From positions 10,262,251 to 10,326,250 of the forward strand of contig OX637351.1 of the NCBI GenBank assembly GCA_951799405.1: DNA of 64,000 bases. Reading direction: 5' to 3'. A model generated the notes under the pieces. That model was not told the DNA's origin and did no database searches. It was given only the letters and a program-made list of their open reading frames with translations. The DNA is from Agapetus fuscipes. Lineage: Eukaryota; Arthropoda; Insecta; Trichoptera; Glossosomatidae. Position 1 is the first letter of the stretch; every line of letters begins with the position of its first letter. A program made the translations under genes and the position numbers. This document shows positions 1 through 11,430 of this stretch, in pieces.

Positions 1-141
1 AAAGGTTTCATGATTTTTTCATCCCAGCGAAGAGCATATTTGAAAATATAAATGGTGCATTTTTTGTGCTCTGCCGGGATTCGAACCCACAACCTTTCAT
101 TTACGAGTCCGAAGTGTTGCCACTGGACTACGGATCGGTGA
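1..141 (-). mobile_element. SINE-M, cut by the window edge
   Basis: SINE-M is read on the minus strand here. The tRNA-like head has box B (GGGTTCGAATCCC-like) at about 78-92 and an A-box-like TAGTCCAGTGG at about 121-133. The body phrase CAGCGAAGAGCATATTTGAA is shared by the other copies. Confidence 0.8.
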
Positions 142-717
142 AACTTGACAACCTATAGTCAAGAAATAATAATAAATAACGAAAAGCAACGCAAATAAAA
201 AATATACGAAGTCCCACAAAATATTGATCTTGAATACGAACCATCTTGAACCTGTTAGTTCAAGTACCTTATTTTTTGACACGTAGTGTTTGAATACTTC
301 ACTAGATTTTGATTTGTTTACACTTTTTTTTTCTAAGATTTCCTATTTGTTATTTTGAAGAGATCTATTTGGATAAAATGTTATTTTAAATTTAATACAT
401 CGTATCTCTGACTTATAGGTTGGTTGGTACTCGTATGAAGTTGACAAAATTATTTCTAGAATTATTTAACTTGCCGACTTCAATTTGACTTACAGGTATA
501 TCCGAGTACAAGATAATGAAATAAATTCAGTTTTTAAAGTAATGCTGCAACGTAGCAATTTCACAAGAATAAATATTTTATGCAATTAATTTCATTATTT
601 CTGATACTTTTTAAAAACAAATTCTAATAAAACACTGTTTCTTTTCACAAGAGCAAATCTTTTGTCAAATAATTGACCGTGATAAGAATCAATTCTAAAC
701 TTTTCAATGTTGATGGA

Positions 718-1505
718 ACTGTAACTGTAACTCTGTCGACGTTCCGGTATGGGGTGGCCACAGCCTCTGCAGAGCTTAGATACCTCTTTCAATTCATTTA
801 TATCCGTCAACTTTTTCATGCATTTTCTTCTTTTACATTCACTTTGTAAATCCCATTCTCTTACAATCTCCTCAATCTGATAATTCCATACTTTTCTCGG
901 TCGTCCCTTACCTCTTTGTCCTCTCACACTTCCTCTGTATATATACTATATCAGTATATTATCATTCATCCTTTCCACATGCCCAAACCATCTCATCACA
1001 TTATTTTGTACCTTTTGTACCGAACGACTGTCCCAGGTTTTTCAGCCACGATGTCCTTCGGCGTCCCTGAGATCTTTTTCCCTCCATCTTACCCTGTATG
1101 ATAAGATGAAGGAGACGGTATTTATCATTTCTTAAAATGTGACCGAAGTACATCAGCTTCCATTCTTCCCATCCATACATACCTTTTTCAATTCATTCAA
1201 ATCCATCACCTTTTTTATGCATTTTCTTCTTTTACGCTCATTTTGTATATCCCATTATTTCATAATCTCCTCAATAAGATCACTCCATAGTCCAGTGGCG
1301 AAGAGTGCCATACAACTCGATTCCCATCGGCTTCCCTTTTAAAATGAGGCAACAAAGTAGTTAAAAAATATAGGCACAAAGTAAAAAAAATACATTATTA
1401 ACATCTCATCACATTATTTTGTACCTCAACTTTCACATCCTCTTTCAACTTACATTCTTTCTTTACCCATTCATTCCTAACTCTATCCTTCAGAGTTTTT
1501 CCTTT
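718..1505 (-). mobile_element. RTE-1 LINE fragments, interrupted
   Basis: Minus-strand translations give the C-terminal signature of an RTE-like LINE (RGKGRPRKVW, then CKRRKCMKK). It is present twice (718-1010 and 1166-1293) with another piece at 1404-1505. Between them lie an RTE-2 scrap (about 1015-1165, matching 36435-36715) and half of a hAT-like MITE (1294-1391). All frames are broken. Confidence 0.75.
1294..1391 (-). mobile_element. hAT-like MITE, one half
   Basis: It begins with the terminus CAGTGGCGAAG and continues into the internal ATAGGCACAAAG block. It corresponds to the right half of the full copies at 27974-28205 and 42810-43028. Confidence 0.7.
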
Positions 1506-2042
1506 CATGCTTCATTGACGGAAAGCGGACTACAAGGATAACCCCGAAGAGACCCAGGATGTCTATGCGAGGAGTGAAGAGACCACAACTGAGATGGCTG
1601 TGATGGATGATGCGACAGTCGGGAGGAGGGCGCTGCACCAGTCTGTTCAATAACAAGATTTGGAGAAAATTTAAAGAGATTTCCATAGAAGCAGACCGCG
1701 AATTTCGTAGAATATTTGCAAGAATGATTCGCTAGATTTTTGGCGATGGTTTAAGTGGGGCACGGTTTACCGGTTCTCAAAAGAAACCGGTCAACGCCGA
1801 GAAGAAATGCTCTAACACTAGTTACGTGCATTATCATCTGTCTATTCAGTTTGCAATCATTGCTTCATTACTCGGAGAAGTTTCACATTTGTAATTTCGG
1901 CAAAGCAAGGAGGTTAGCATATTATGTTGGTCAGCGATAAAGAAAATGTATGATTAATAAAAAGATAGTCGGGCGGCTCTGCAGATACTCAGGCCACCCC
2001 TAGCGGAATGGTGACGGAGTTGCAGTTACAGTAGTCTTGAAT

Positions 2043-2417
2043 TGAACAGGGGTTGAAGTCTTGACGGCCGTTGATAGATCTTAGAGCCCGTTCCCACTTG
2101 TCGTATATTAATCGGAGGTTCCAGTGGCAGAACATTATGTATGGAGCTATTCACACTTATCGGAAACCGATTTTGTCCGAAATGTTCTGCCACTGGAACC
2201 TCCGATTAATATACGGATCCGACACCCGACAAGTGGGAACGGGCTCTTACCGTATCTATTTGAAGATTGGACACAATAAAACATGGCGGTGTATCAACAG
2301 CTGATCCATTTTATAAAGATCAGCTGTTCAGGCACCAGCATGTTTTATTCCGTCCTATCGACAAATAGTCACGGTAAGATCTATCGACGGCCGTCGAGAC
2401 TTTCACGCCTGTTAAAG
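2043..2417. mobile_element. Outer foldback MITE, interrupted by another MITE
   Basis: The left arm (2043-2083, then 2250 to about 2309) and right arm (about 2316-2417) are inverted copies sharing GACGGCCGT-GATAGATCTTA and AACAGCTGATC. The left arm is split by the element at 2084-2246. Removing that element restores an almost complete palindrome. Confidence 0.85.
2084..2246. mobile_element. Harbinger-like foldback MITE with TTA target duplication
   Basis: This 163-bp element has inverted termini GAGCCCGTTCCCACTTGTCG / CGACAAGTGGGAACGGGCTC and long inner arms around GGTTCCAGTGGCAGAACAT. It is flanked by TTA at 2081-2083 and 2247-2249, the target duplication typical of PIF/Harbinger elements. 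It has no coding capacity. Confidence 0.88.
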
Positions 2418-2524
2418 AATAATCAGCTATTCACTTGCGACCATATTGGATTGACAGGTCTTCATACAAATATTACCAATATTCGGTAGGTAAGAATTAC
2501 CGTGGGGATGAGACTTCCAGCCCT
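2418..2524 (+). mobile_element. MITE-P, right half
   Basis: It shares CTTCATACAAATATTACC and the terminal GATGAGACTTCCAGCC with the full copy at 8918-9082. It directly abuts the outer foldback element on its left. Confidence 0.7.
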
Positions 2525-2572
2525 GATTGTTTCGAGTGGTCGCAGAATCTATCACATTAATTAATAGCATCT

Positions 2573-2716
2573 TAATATGATGGAATTTGAACAGTGAATA
2601 TGATGTACATCAGCTGATTTACGTATGTATATGCAACCAAATTTTTGATTTGAAAGGGAGAGAACACACTTAATTTTGATTTTTGTCTGATTAGAGTTTC
2701 GTGCAAAAGGCCCTAA
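2573..2716. mobile_element. Degraded relative of the TTA-target MITE at 25876
   Basis: It shares ATGATGGAATTTGAACAG, ACATCAGCTGA, GCAACCAAATTTTTGATTTG and an AGGCCCTAAG-like end with the intact element at 25876-26067, but the left terminus is lost. Confidence 0.55.
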
Positions 2717-3121
2717 GCGTATGTCTATTGGTAATTTTAATCTGACGTGTGAATTATTTATAAATAGCCAATGATTCGATGAATATTTGCATGTTTGTCG
2801 TTGTTATGGTCATCTGACAACATAGTGTGGTAGATTTTGGACTTGTTATAACAACCTTCAACAACACGCGAGGTTCAAAGTCAGCGAGACGTCAAAGCAG
2901 CAAATCCAGCAGGATCACAAAACAACTGGCAAAGCTGACACTTGTATTGTACAACTGATAAACAAGAGATAAAAATAATAACACATTATGATACAGAAAG
3001 CAGACTCTTATAGGTAAGTACTTAATTAAATTGTTATCGCTGTTATGTAATTAGTAAGTAACTATGCAGTACATACAATAATCCGATAAATTTATAGGTG
3101 GTATTTTTTTTTAATATAAAA

Positions 3122-3415
3122 ATAATATTAGGATGATTTATTTGGTGAGCGCTGTTTTTATGTGTATCACACCTCAAGAGCCCTCTGCGAGCTTGGTCGT
3201 CGCTGTAGAAAGCGCCAATTCTCAGGCAAGACCCACTTGCTGTAAGCCTGGATGGACCATTGGTGACCGGTCATTGGTAAAGGTTTATGAATTTTTCAAC
3301 CCAGCGAAGAGCAAATTTGAAAATATACATGATCTATTTTTTGTGCCGCCGGGATTCGAGTCCACAACCTTCCATTTATGAGCCAGAATTGTTAACCACT
3401 AGACTACAGACGTCG
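3122..3415 (-). mobile_element. SINE-M, near full length
   Basis: The copy runs from the ATT-rich tail (about 3122) through the CTCAAGAGCCCTCTGCGAGC segment to the tRNA-like head at about 3355-3415. The anticodon-like loop still reads CTCATAA. Confidence 0.82.
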
Positions 3416-3518
3416 AATTTAAGTAAAAAAAAAAGAAAAGAGGACGATGAATGCTCAAAACCTAATTTTCTGAACAAGCGAAACATATTTTTAACCTTAC
3501 ACATTACCATTTATTATC

Positions 3519-3773
3519 GAATCTAATCTAATCTAAGTTGCAAAGATATGTAACATTGGCGATTCACATTACATGAATTCTCACAAGCAGATACGTTCTA
3601 GTTCGCGCTTGCACATGCCGCATGTGAACCTACAACATAAAAACCAAATCTCAAATGGACATATACCCTGCAACTCCTGCCGACCTTCCCTGAAACAGGG
3701 GTGACATTAGCAAAGTGAACCATTTTCTACAGCATGGGTGGTAAGCCCCGCATACCAACCTATAAGTCAAGGA
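3519..3773 (-). repeat. REP-A copy
   Basis: REP-A is a ~250-bp family. In its forward direction it starts CTTGACTTATAGGTTGGTATG, carries the small hairpin CCCTGTTTCAGGG, and ends in TTGCAACTTAGATTAGATTA. This copy is complete, with an (ATCTA)n tail at its left end. Confidence 0.85.
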
Positions 3774-3869
3774 ACATACACAAATTACATTTTATAACTA
3801 AACAAATAATAATATGGATAAACAATAAAAACAAATACAAAATCCCAATTTAAAATTTAAAAAAATTAA

Positions 3870-4018
3870 GAAACCCTAGCCCTAGCCGCCAACATTACAA
3901 ATCAACCACCATTTCTGTCCTTAAATACTTCTTTCATTCCATCCAGAGTCATAATCTTCTTCATACAGGCTCTCGTTTTATTATGACTCTGGATATTCCA
4001 TTCATTTATTTCATTCAC
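3870..4018 (-). mobile_element. RTE-1 LINE 3' fragment
   Basis: The minus strand reads the end of the RTE-1 frame (CMKKIMTLDGMKEVFKDR) followed by the 3' tail GTTGGCGGCTAGGG, the same tail seen at about 32290. Confidence 0.65.
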
Positions 4019-4019
4019 G

Positions 4020-4449
4020 CCTGACCGGCCCGTAGTCCAGTGCACTTCGGACTGGTAAATGGAAGGTTGTGGGTTCGAATCCCGGCGGAGCACAAAAAAT
4101 AAATTCATAAACCTTAACCAATGACCGGTCACCAAAGGTCGATCCAGGCTTACAGCAACTGGGTCTTGCTTGAGAATTGGCGCTTTGCAGCGACGACGAC
4201 CAAGCTCGTAAAAAGGTCGATAGCTCAATTGGTAGAATGCTTGCATTCCATGCCGAGATCAAGGGTTCGATCTCAAGGTTTACTCAGCCCTCACAAGAAA
4301 TGAGAACCAGCCCCCCCGGGAGCTGGGAAACCCCCACTTCAACTGAAAGTGGTTGGTGTGAGGCCGGCCCCCTTACCCGTAAAAATAAATAGGTCCCGAA
4401 TGGCCACATGCAGGCAAGAAGTTACACTATATTGTAGCTTAGTTGCGTT
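4020..4449 (+). mobile_element. Composite SINE (SINE-M joined to SINE-G)
   Basis: A SINE-M head and body (4020-4210) runs straight into a SINE-G head (GGTCGATAGCTCAATTGG at 4217) through the junction CTCGTAAAAAGGTCG. The SINE-G half lacks the ATTTCCCGTTTCGGTG segment found in free SINE-G copies. Confidence 0.85.
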
Positions 4450-4471
4450 ATTTTTTTTTAATATAATTTTA

Positions 4472-4518
4472 TTAAACAAATCACTCACTCATCTAAGATG
4501 AGTGAGTGATTTGTTTAA
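4472..4518. repeat. Perfect 23-bp inverted repeat
   Basis: Two perfect 23-base arms (TTAAACAAATCACTCACTCA plus TCT, and its complement) are separated by a single A. Confidence 0.9.
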
Positions 4519-4724
4519 CTTATCTGAGGTATTGAGGACTGAGATACACGACGAGATAACGCGCGATCTGACAGCACAACAATGTGCCAGATGGCATCTT
4601 ATCTTGTTATCTGAGCTGGATATCTGTGTTGTTTGTTGTGATTGCATAAGGTCCTCCTCTGTCTTATAGCAAGGAAATCAATAAGACTCTGGCGCGGAGC
4701 CATCATTTGCGATTGTGACTGGAG

Positions 4725-4845
4725 GAAATGAAAGAAGTATGTTAGGACAGAAAGAAATGTCCGTTGATCTGTAATGTTGGCGGCTAGGGTTTTTTATATC
4801 GGAATTTGTTTTCTGTTTTACTTTTGATGTATAAATTCTATTATT
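4725..4845 (+). mobile_element. RTE-1 LINE 3' tail fragment
   Basis: GGAAATGAAAGAAGTATG, GGACAGAAAGAAATG and the tail GTTGGCGGCTAGGGTTTTTT match the copy ending at 32345. Confidence 0.6.
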
Positions 4846-4949
4846 TATATTTTTTATGGTTTGTGTATTAACGCTGTGAAAATTCCTGTTGATTGATTTA
4901 TGTTTTTTTAAATAAAAAAAAACACTATTTTTTTTATTAAAACATTGTT

Positions 4950-5152
4950 TTATTGTCGGTGTTATGGCCGCGGAGATCGAGTCAGGTTATTTGGAACCGG
5001 ATAACGTTGGTTCGAATCTCGCGACGATAACTTCGACCCTGGTTCAACAGATGCCGTTGCATGCACACAAACTTCTGCTTTCGCATGAAGAAAACTGGCC
5101 AGGCAAAATAGGTTGGTGGATTGCATTCCTTTCCACAAATCTATTTAAAAAA
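4950..5152 (+). mobile_element. SINE-S (Ser/Leu-type tRNA head)
   Basis: The head has a Ser/Leu-type A box (TATGGCCGCGG) and B box (GGTTCGAATCTC). The body phrase GCATTCCTTTCCACAAATCT precedes an A-rich tail. A second copy lies at 27325-27590. Confidence 0.65.
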
Positions 5153-5287
5153 AAAAACATTATAATTCAAATATATCAATATCGTGTGTGAAATAAAACA
5201 ATGTTCTAATAAAATGTTTTTTTTTTACAAACATAAGTAAATCAATTTTATTATTTATTGATTTTAAAAATGCAATTAGTCGTGTAT

Positions 5288-5545
5288 GTTCCTCGACTTA
5301 AAGGTTGGTATGCCGCTGACCACCCATGTTGTAGAAATGGTTCACTTTGCACAATGCCACCCCTGTTTCAGGGAAGGGCGGCAATAGTTGCAGGGCGTAT
5401 GTCCATTTGAGATTTGGGTTTTTATGTTGGAGGTTCACATGCGGCATGGGCAAGCGCGAACTTGTGCGTGTCTGCTTGTGAGAATGCATATAATGTGAAT
5501 CTCCAATGTAACATACATATCTTTGCAACTTAGATTAGATTAGTG
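5288..5545 (+). repeat. REP-A copy
   Basis: Complete copy from TTCCTCGACTTAAAGG to the TTAGATTAGATTAG end. The hairpin segment CCCCTGTTTCAGGG is intact. Confidence 0.85.
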
Positions 5546-5619
5546 ACCTATCCCACCCGTAACGGGACAGGGCAAACGCCAGAAAGGATTGTGTCATACA
5601 TAATGCGAGCTTTTATAGT

Positions 5620-5862
5620 TCACTTTCAAATCTAAATCTAAAGCTCTGCAAATATATATATCATTTAAGATTCACATTAAACGCATTCCCACAAGCAGAC
5701 ATATAAGTTCGTACTAACACATGCCGCATGTCAACCTTCACTATAAAAACCCAATTTCATACGAACATAAGCCCTGCAACTTTTTCCGACCTTCCCTGAA
5801 ACAGGTGTGACATTGGCAAAGTGAACCACTTTCAACAGCATGGGGGGTCAGCCTTACAATAA
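5620..5862 (-). repeat. REP-A copy
   Basis: Reverse-oriented copy, lacking the last few bases at the CTTGACTTATAGG end. It lies head to head with the copy ending at 5545. Confidence 0.8.
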
Positions 5863-6269
5863 CAATAATTGGACAATTTTATATAGCGCCGTTTAGAGGC
5901 AGTAGCCACCCCCTAAGGCGCTCCTATCAACTTATTAGTCAAGATTATAAATGAATGAATAAATTTGCTTCTACCCAGTGCACGTGCCTTTTTTCCCGCA
6001 AAGCGCTAAAATGCCTCGAAGCGTTTGCAATTGTTTGGTAGAGAATTGCAATAGATAGTTGGATATTGGTTAACCTATTGACCGTCGTGTACGGAAACTA
6101 CTGGGTACAGTACAGTCCAGTCCAGTGGTTCACAAATTTTCTTCGCTCATACACCACTTTGTATTTCTTGCCACCTTAAATGTAGAACTGAATAAATGCT
6201 GTTAAACTGAATTGAGAAATCGTCGATAAAACAGTTTATCGGGTGTAACTTCTCATAGTTAGGTAACTA

Positions 6270-6450
6270 ATCCACCCCAGGTTCAGGGAAAAGAACCAGA
6301 ATCTGTAAGGTTTATGTTCATCTGAGGTGTGGTTTATTTTGTGAGTTCACATACAGCATGTGTAAGCGCAAACTTACAAGTGTCAACGCATGGGCTTGCA
6401 TCAAATACACAAGTAAAATGCCAATACATCTTTGCAACGTAGATTATAGA
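6270..6450 (+). repeat. REP-A, partial and diverged
   Basis: It begins inside the family near the CAGGTTCAGGG hairpin and keeps the GCATGTGTAAGCGCAAACTT and TTTGCAACGTAGATTATAG segments. Confidence 0.6.
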
Positions 6451-6578
6451 TTATTATAGTCTATTCTAGGTTAGTACCCCTACGTTTTGTCAAAGCGAGT
6501 ACGACACGCTCTCACTTTATATTTCATTATAGTTTTTTTTGCGTAGGTAGTGATACTCAAGATGGCAGTGGGCCGGAC

Positions 6579-6776
6579 ATGCAGCACGTGCAGAGGCACG
6601 TCGATGGTGCCACCTCAGGTGTTAGACCACTCGGACGTCACAGGATGCGGTGGGCAGACAACGTCGAAGCCGAGGCCGAAGTTTTGGGAATGAGGGGACC
6701 ATGGAGGAAAGCAGAACAAGACAGAGAGTCCTGGAGGATTGTGGTGCGGGAGGCCCTGAGCCTTCATGGCTTATGA
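6579..6776 (+). pseudogene. LINE ORF2 C-terminal remnant
   Basis: A 65-residue frame with RPLGRHRMRWADNVEAEA, then EQDRESWRIVVREAL, matches the basic GRPR-W / QDR-W tail typical of RTE-type LINE polyproteins. The upstream reverse transcriptase is absent. Confidence 0.55.
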
Positions 6777-7269
6777 GCCGAAGAAAGTAAGTAGGTAGTA
6801 ATACACTGCCTACCAATTATCTGCCTACATCGATAAGTAAGACCAGACTAACATTTTTGTTATTTACTGTAAAACCAGATAATTTTTCGTGAACCCCTAT
6901 TTCAACTTGCGAGCCACCATTTTCTTCCACGCCATCGTGAAATCCCCGTCGAGTTTCTCGTGGGCTCCTAGGGGTCCACCCGGACGACCACTTTGGGAAT
7001 CACTGGTTGCAACTTGTTTATGCGTTGGCTGATTATTTAATTACCGTACTTTACAATAAGTGCACGTGATGCAACTGCGACGACATTGAAGACGGTCAAG
7101 CGACAATGTCTTGCTGTGTGAAAACCATCGATTATTCACAATTCTACAATACACCTCTCGCAACTTTTCCATTTATAATTCAAAACATTATTTCCGCGAA
7201 ATAAGTACTAGGATTATAAAACATTACATAACTCTACTCGATTGTGTAAAAAAAACGCAAACTAAGCTA

Positions 7270-7577
7270 CAAATACAGTGCAACTTATTGGCACGTTATC
7301 CTCGAAGGGGTCGCATGTGGCGAGTTGAACCTACTTATTTTTATAGGTAAGGGGACTGGCCTTACGACAACCCCTTCAGTTGAAGTGGGAGTTTCCCAGC
7401 TCCCGAGCGGGCCGGTACTCATTTCTTGTGAATGCTGAGTAAACCTTGTCGGTATTATATTTTGGGGTTTGAAATAAACACCGAAACGGGAAATCATTTC
7501 CGACACCCTCGGTGGGATTCGAACCCGAGCTCACGGCATGGCATGCAAGCAATCTACCAACTGAGCTATCGATCGGA
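7270..7577 (-). mobile_element. SINE-G, near full length
   Basis: SINE-G is read on the minus strand. The head at about 7577-7510 has AGCTCAGTTGG and GGGTTCGAATCCC. The body includes AAATGATTTCCCGTTTCGG and the tail segment around 7300-7340 is TGTAAAAATAAATAGG-like. Confidence 0.82.
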
Positions 7578-8024
7578 CTGGAAAAAATATGAAAACTTAA
7601 TTGCTCCTAAGGAGTGCTGTCTTATTTTACATACACTTTTCTCGGGGAGTTCATGTAAGTAATGTCTTATATTCGTTGTCAAGTTATCAATTTTCATAAC
7701 TGCATTAGAGAATATTTTAATTTTAGGTAAATTTAATTTATTTTTATGCATTTCAAATTTTAATATTTATATCGAAATGCAAATTTTTAGCTGTAATTTT
7801 AATAAACATTTTAACGTATGTTTAATTTCAATTCTAAATATAAATTACAACTGTTATTTTCATGCAGATTATATTTTAATTTAAAATTAAGTAATTTTAT
7901 TTTTAATTTAATTTAAATTTACTGTTATCTTGCAATTAATTTATAATTCATCTTTTTGTGATATTGTAAACTTATAATCGTTCATATTCAAGTGAGTATT
8001 TTTTCCTTGACCAATGTATTGCTT

Positions 8025-8215
8025 TGAGGCTGACCTACCATGCTGTAAAAAAATGATTCACTTTTGCCAACGCCACCCCTATTTCAGGTTATGGCGGCAG
8101 GACTTTAAAGTGTGTGTTTTATTTTTGTAAATAAACATGTAGCATTTGTATCTTAAAATTTAAATCCAAATGCTGCATGTTAAACGTGAATATATCTTTG
8201 CAACTTTGATTATAG
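8025..8215 (+). repeat. REP-A, diverged
   Basis: GCTGACCTACCATGCTGTAA through to TTTGCAACTTTGATTATAG, with internal deletions. Confidence 0.6.
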
Positions 8216-8576
8216 ATACATATGAAGGTTATTTAATATTGCAGCTTTGAAAATCGCAGGAAACAAGTAGAGATTTACTGGATAAAAAGTAAGGTCGAAA
8301 TCGATGTAAGGAAGTGTAAAAAAAAAACCACTATCAATATTGCTGAAGAAATTTCTGCATGTATATTTGCACAATAGTGCGTGACTCCAAGTTTTTCTGG
8401 CTTGGAAATCGTTATGAAATCGCGAGAAGCCATGGTGAAGTGAAATAAACCATAGTTTCCTATATAATGCAACTAATTACATGCAATTTACCAATAATGA
8501 CTAAGATTTCCCATAGACAAGATCACAAAGTTCAAGGTAAGTGAGCGCGGAGATAATTATCAAGTTGCAGAAATCT

Positions 8577-8712
8577 GTACCCTTAGTACGAGTTGCAAAA
8601 CTTGAGTAAAGTAAAGTTTACGGAAAGTATTAAAGAGTGATTTTCCCCAAAATCTGCCGTTCTTGTTTCTTACACTTTATGGCCTTAGCAAAAGAGTTAC
8701 AGTGTACAATCA
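8577..8712 (+). mobile_element. Half of foldback MITE-T
   Basis: GTACCCTTAGTACGAGTTGC through TTACACTTTATGGCCTTAGC corresponds to one arm of the full foldback at 33177-33416. A smaller direct piece of the same family lies at about 9152-9203. Confidence 0.7.
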
Positions 8713-8917
8713 ACTCAAAGAACACATTAATCTTCTTCTTCAATAGTGCTACAGCCCAATTCGAGCCTTGGCCTCCTTCAGCCTCTGCCTCCAACTCCAT
8801 CTGTCCTCCGAATCCGTTCTTCAGTTGGCAGCTTATAAAAGCTGATCCAAACCCTTCCCCACTTCATCCCTCCATCTCAGTCGTGGTCTTCCCACTCTTT
8901 TTATTCCTCCTGGGCTG

Positions 8918-9082
8918 AAAGTCTCATCACCACGGTAATTCTTACCTACTGAATATCGGTAATATGTATTTGTATGAAGACCTGTCAATCCAAGATGGCC
9001 GCAAGTTAACAGCTGATTAGTCTTCATACAAATATTACCGATATTCGGTAGGTAGGAATTACCGTGGTGATGAGACTTTCCC
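8918..9082. mobile_element. MITE-P, complete foldback copy
   Basis: The inverted termini start GGCTGAAAGTCTCATCACCA and mirror TGGTGATGAGACTTTCCCGCC. The arms include TACCTACTGAATATCGGTAA, TTTGTATGAAGAC, and the central AAGATGGCCGCAAGTTAACA. Confidence 0.85.
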
Positions 9083-9845
9083 GCCTGGGTGGCCGATCGT
9101 TTAACAAACAGATTGGCAATAATTATTAAGAGCTTAATAAACCCTAAGCCTGTCGTTTTTGTTTCTTACACTGTATGGTCTTAGTAAAAGAGTGACAGTA
9201 ATGGCAAAAATCACACGTGTTTATTGATTTCTTATCTAAATTGTTAAGGTCAAAGAAAGAATATAATTTTTTAAATGTTAACAGCAAAAATATTTTTAAA
9301 AAAATATCATTTTTGTCATGCTGAGGAAAACGTAAATGAGAAGGTTAGACACATTAAGTTAGTAAAATGCAATCTGTAAAATCATAGTGAAAATAAAATA
9401 GTGTTTAAAACAGACATTTCGTTTTCTTTGAAGATATTTGTAAAATTATTTGAAGTAGGGTTTTTTATACTGTTCCGTAGAAATCTTTTTTTTTTCGAAA
9501 AATCGAAAGTTTTCCTTCCAAGCCACATTATTGAATCAACGTATTCCATTTGTTGCATACGTGCGTCATAGGTGCATCGCTTAAACTTGTTTTTGAGCAT
9601 TTTTAAAGACCAGAAAGTCAATTATATTTGATTTTATTCAGTACGCAATACGCATTTGATTTTTAGATGCGAGCTGGTTACTTATACCATGAGGCAGAAG
9701 ATTTTTTAGGAGCAATGCACTGTCGGAGATAATTTGGCTATTAGGTGTATACATTTGAATATTTCTTTAAGTACGGGCTAAGCAATTTAATGCAAAAATA
9801 CAGCTATGTACCTACTCGCTTACCCGTTTAAAAACATCATATGAT

Positions 9846-10155
9846 ATGGTTGGCATGAGGCTGATCCCCCGTGCAGTAAAAATTTGTTTACTTTTAACAA
9901 TGCTCCTTGTTCCTTGACTTATAGGTTGGTATGCGGCTGACCACCCATACTTTTAAAAATGGTTCACTTTGCCAATGTCACCCCTGTGTCAAGGAAGGTC
10001 GGCAAAAGTTGTAGGGTTTATGTTCATTCGAGGTTTGGATTTCATTTGTAAGTACGCATTCAGCATTTGTAAGCGCGAACTTACACGTGTTTGTTTGTGG
10101 GCATGCATTTGATATGAGCTTTGAATGTTAATATATACTTGCAACTTAGATTATG
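9846..10155 (+). repeat. REP-A, one truncated plus one full copy
   Basis: A 5' scrap (GGCATGAGGCTGATCCCCC, 9846-9902) is followed by a full copy starting CCTTGACTTATAGGTTGG at about 9909. Confidence 0.8.
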
Positions 10156-10372
10156 GATATAAGTGGTTCACTTTGCCAATGTCACCCCTGTTTCAGGGAA
10201 TGTCGGCAAGAGTTGCAGGGCTTATGTTCATTTGAGGTTTGGATTTTATTTGTAAGTACACAATCAGCATTTGTAAGCGCGAACTACACGTGTTTGTTTG
10301 TGGGCATGCATTTGATATGAGCTTTGAATGTTAATATATACTTGCAACTTAGATTATAGATATAAGTGCGTC
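10156..10372 (+). repeat. REP-A, 5'-truncated tandem copy
   Basis: It restarts at GTGGTTCACTTTGCCAATG directly after the tail of the previous copy and is nearly identical to it, which suggests a local tandem duplication. Confidence 0.8.
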
Positions 10373-10875
10373 CTTCTCACTCAGTAAAAAGTCGCTATAC
10401 AAGCGTTGAAAATACCGGGGACTTCAAGGAACCTTTATTAAGTTGTAGCATTTTATTACGCTGAACATAAACAAGAAATAAACCTTTAGCAAATACTAGG
10501 TTTCGTTTACAGTAATCATTTCATGTTCCTGAAGAAGCATTAATTGCGTGTTTTTATTCATATACATAATTACCTGACACTTGCAATGATGTAAAATCAT
10601 TATGATTGGTATTGGGGATTTCTTCATACTGTATAATCTAAGTTGCAAGGATATATTAACATTCAGAACGTCTGATTGGTGCTTGCCTTTGAAATGACAA
10701 ATCTAAGGCTTAGATTTCCCGCACAGCATCGTGAGTTCTAGTATTGTCTGTGAATACGGATAAGAGTTTATAGTAAGATCATGACGTAACCTTCAAGACT
10801 GGGCGGATGGAACTAGGGTTGACACATGGCAAGATAATATAGTACTCAGTTGTATTTGTACAATGCATATATAAT
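10373..10875. other. No gene seen
   Basis: AT-rich sequence with stops in all frames. The only recognisable item is a short reverse REP-A tail (AATCTAAGTTGCAAGGATAT) at about 10626-10662. Confidence 0.5.
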
Positions 10876-10879
10876 GATG

Positions 10880-11098
10880 AATAATAAGATTAGATTAGGC
10901 TGATTTATTTGGTGAGCGCTGTTTTTGTGTGTATCACACCTCAAAAGCCCTCTGCGAGCTTGGTCGTCGCTGTAGAAAGCGCCAATTCTCAAGCAAGACC
11001 CAGTTGCTGTAAGGCTGGATGGACCTTTTGATGACTGGTCTTTGGTTAGGGTTTATGAATTTTTCAACCCAGCGAAGAGCAAGTTTGAAAATATGTTT
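10880..11098 (-). mobile_element. SINE-M, head missing
   Basis: The tail (ATTAGGCTGATTTATTTGG) and body are present up to AGCAAGTTTGAAAATATG. The tRNA-like head has been lost. Confidence 0.75.
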
Positions 11099-11330
11099 AA
11101 GTTTTTGTAACAAATTCAAATAAAAACAATAGTAGAATAAAACAAAGTTTATTTTCATTTTTTTAAATTAAAATGGAGTTCTACAAAGTTTCCGCTGAAA
11201 CATTTCAAAAATTGAAACATTTACGTTTTTTTTTTATAATCATGTGACTGAGACATTATTTATTAAACACATTTTAGTCTCTCCCGTAAAGCTGGCATTT
11301 TCGAGATAGGACTTATTGCCAGATCACCCT

Positions 11331-11430
11331 CGATTTGTAAGCGCGAACTTACACGGGTTTGTTTGTGGGCATGCATTTGATATGAGCTTTGAATTTTAAT
11401 ACATCCTTGCAACTTAGATTATAGATTTTA
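11331..11430 (+). repeat. REP-A 3' fragment
   Basis: GTAAGCGCGAACTTACACGG to TTGCAACTTAGATTATAG only. Confidence 0.7.

Noticed and set aside
4472..4518. Transcription terminator
   Set aside because: A bacterial-type hairpin terminator makes no sense in this eukaryotic context. It is reported only as an inverted repeat.
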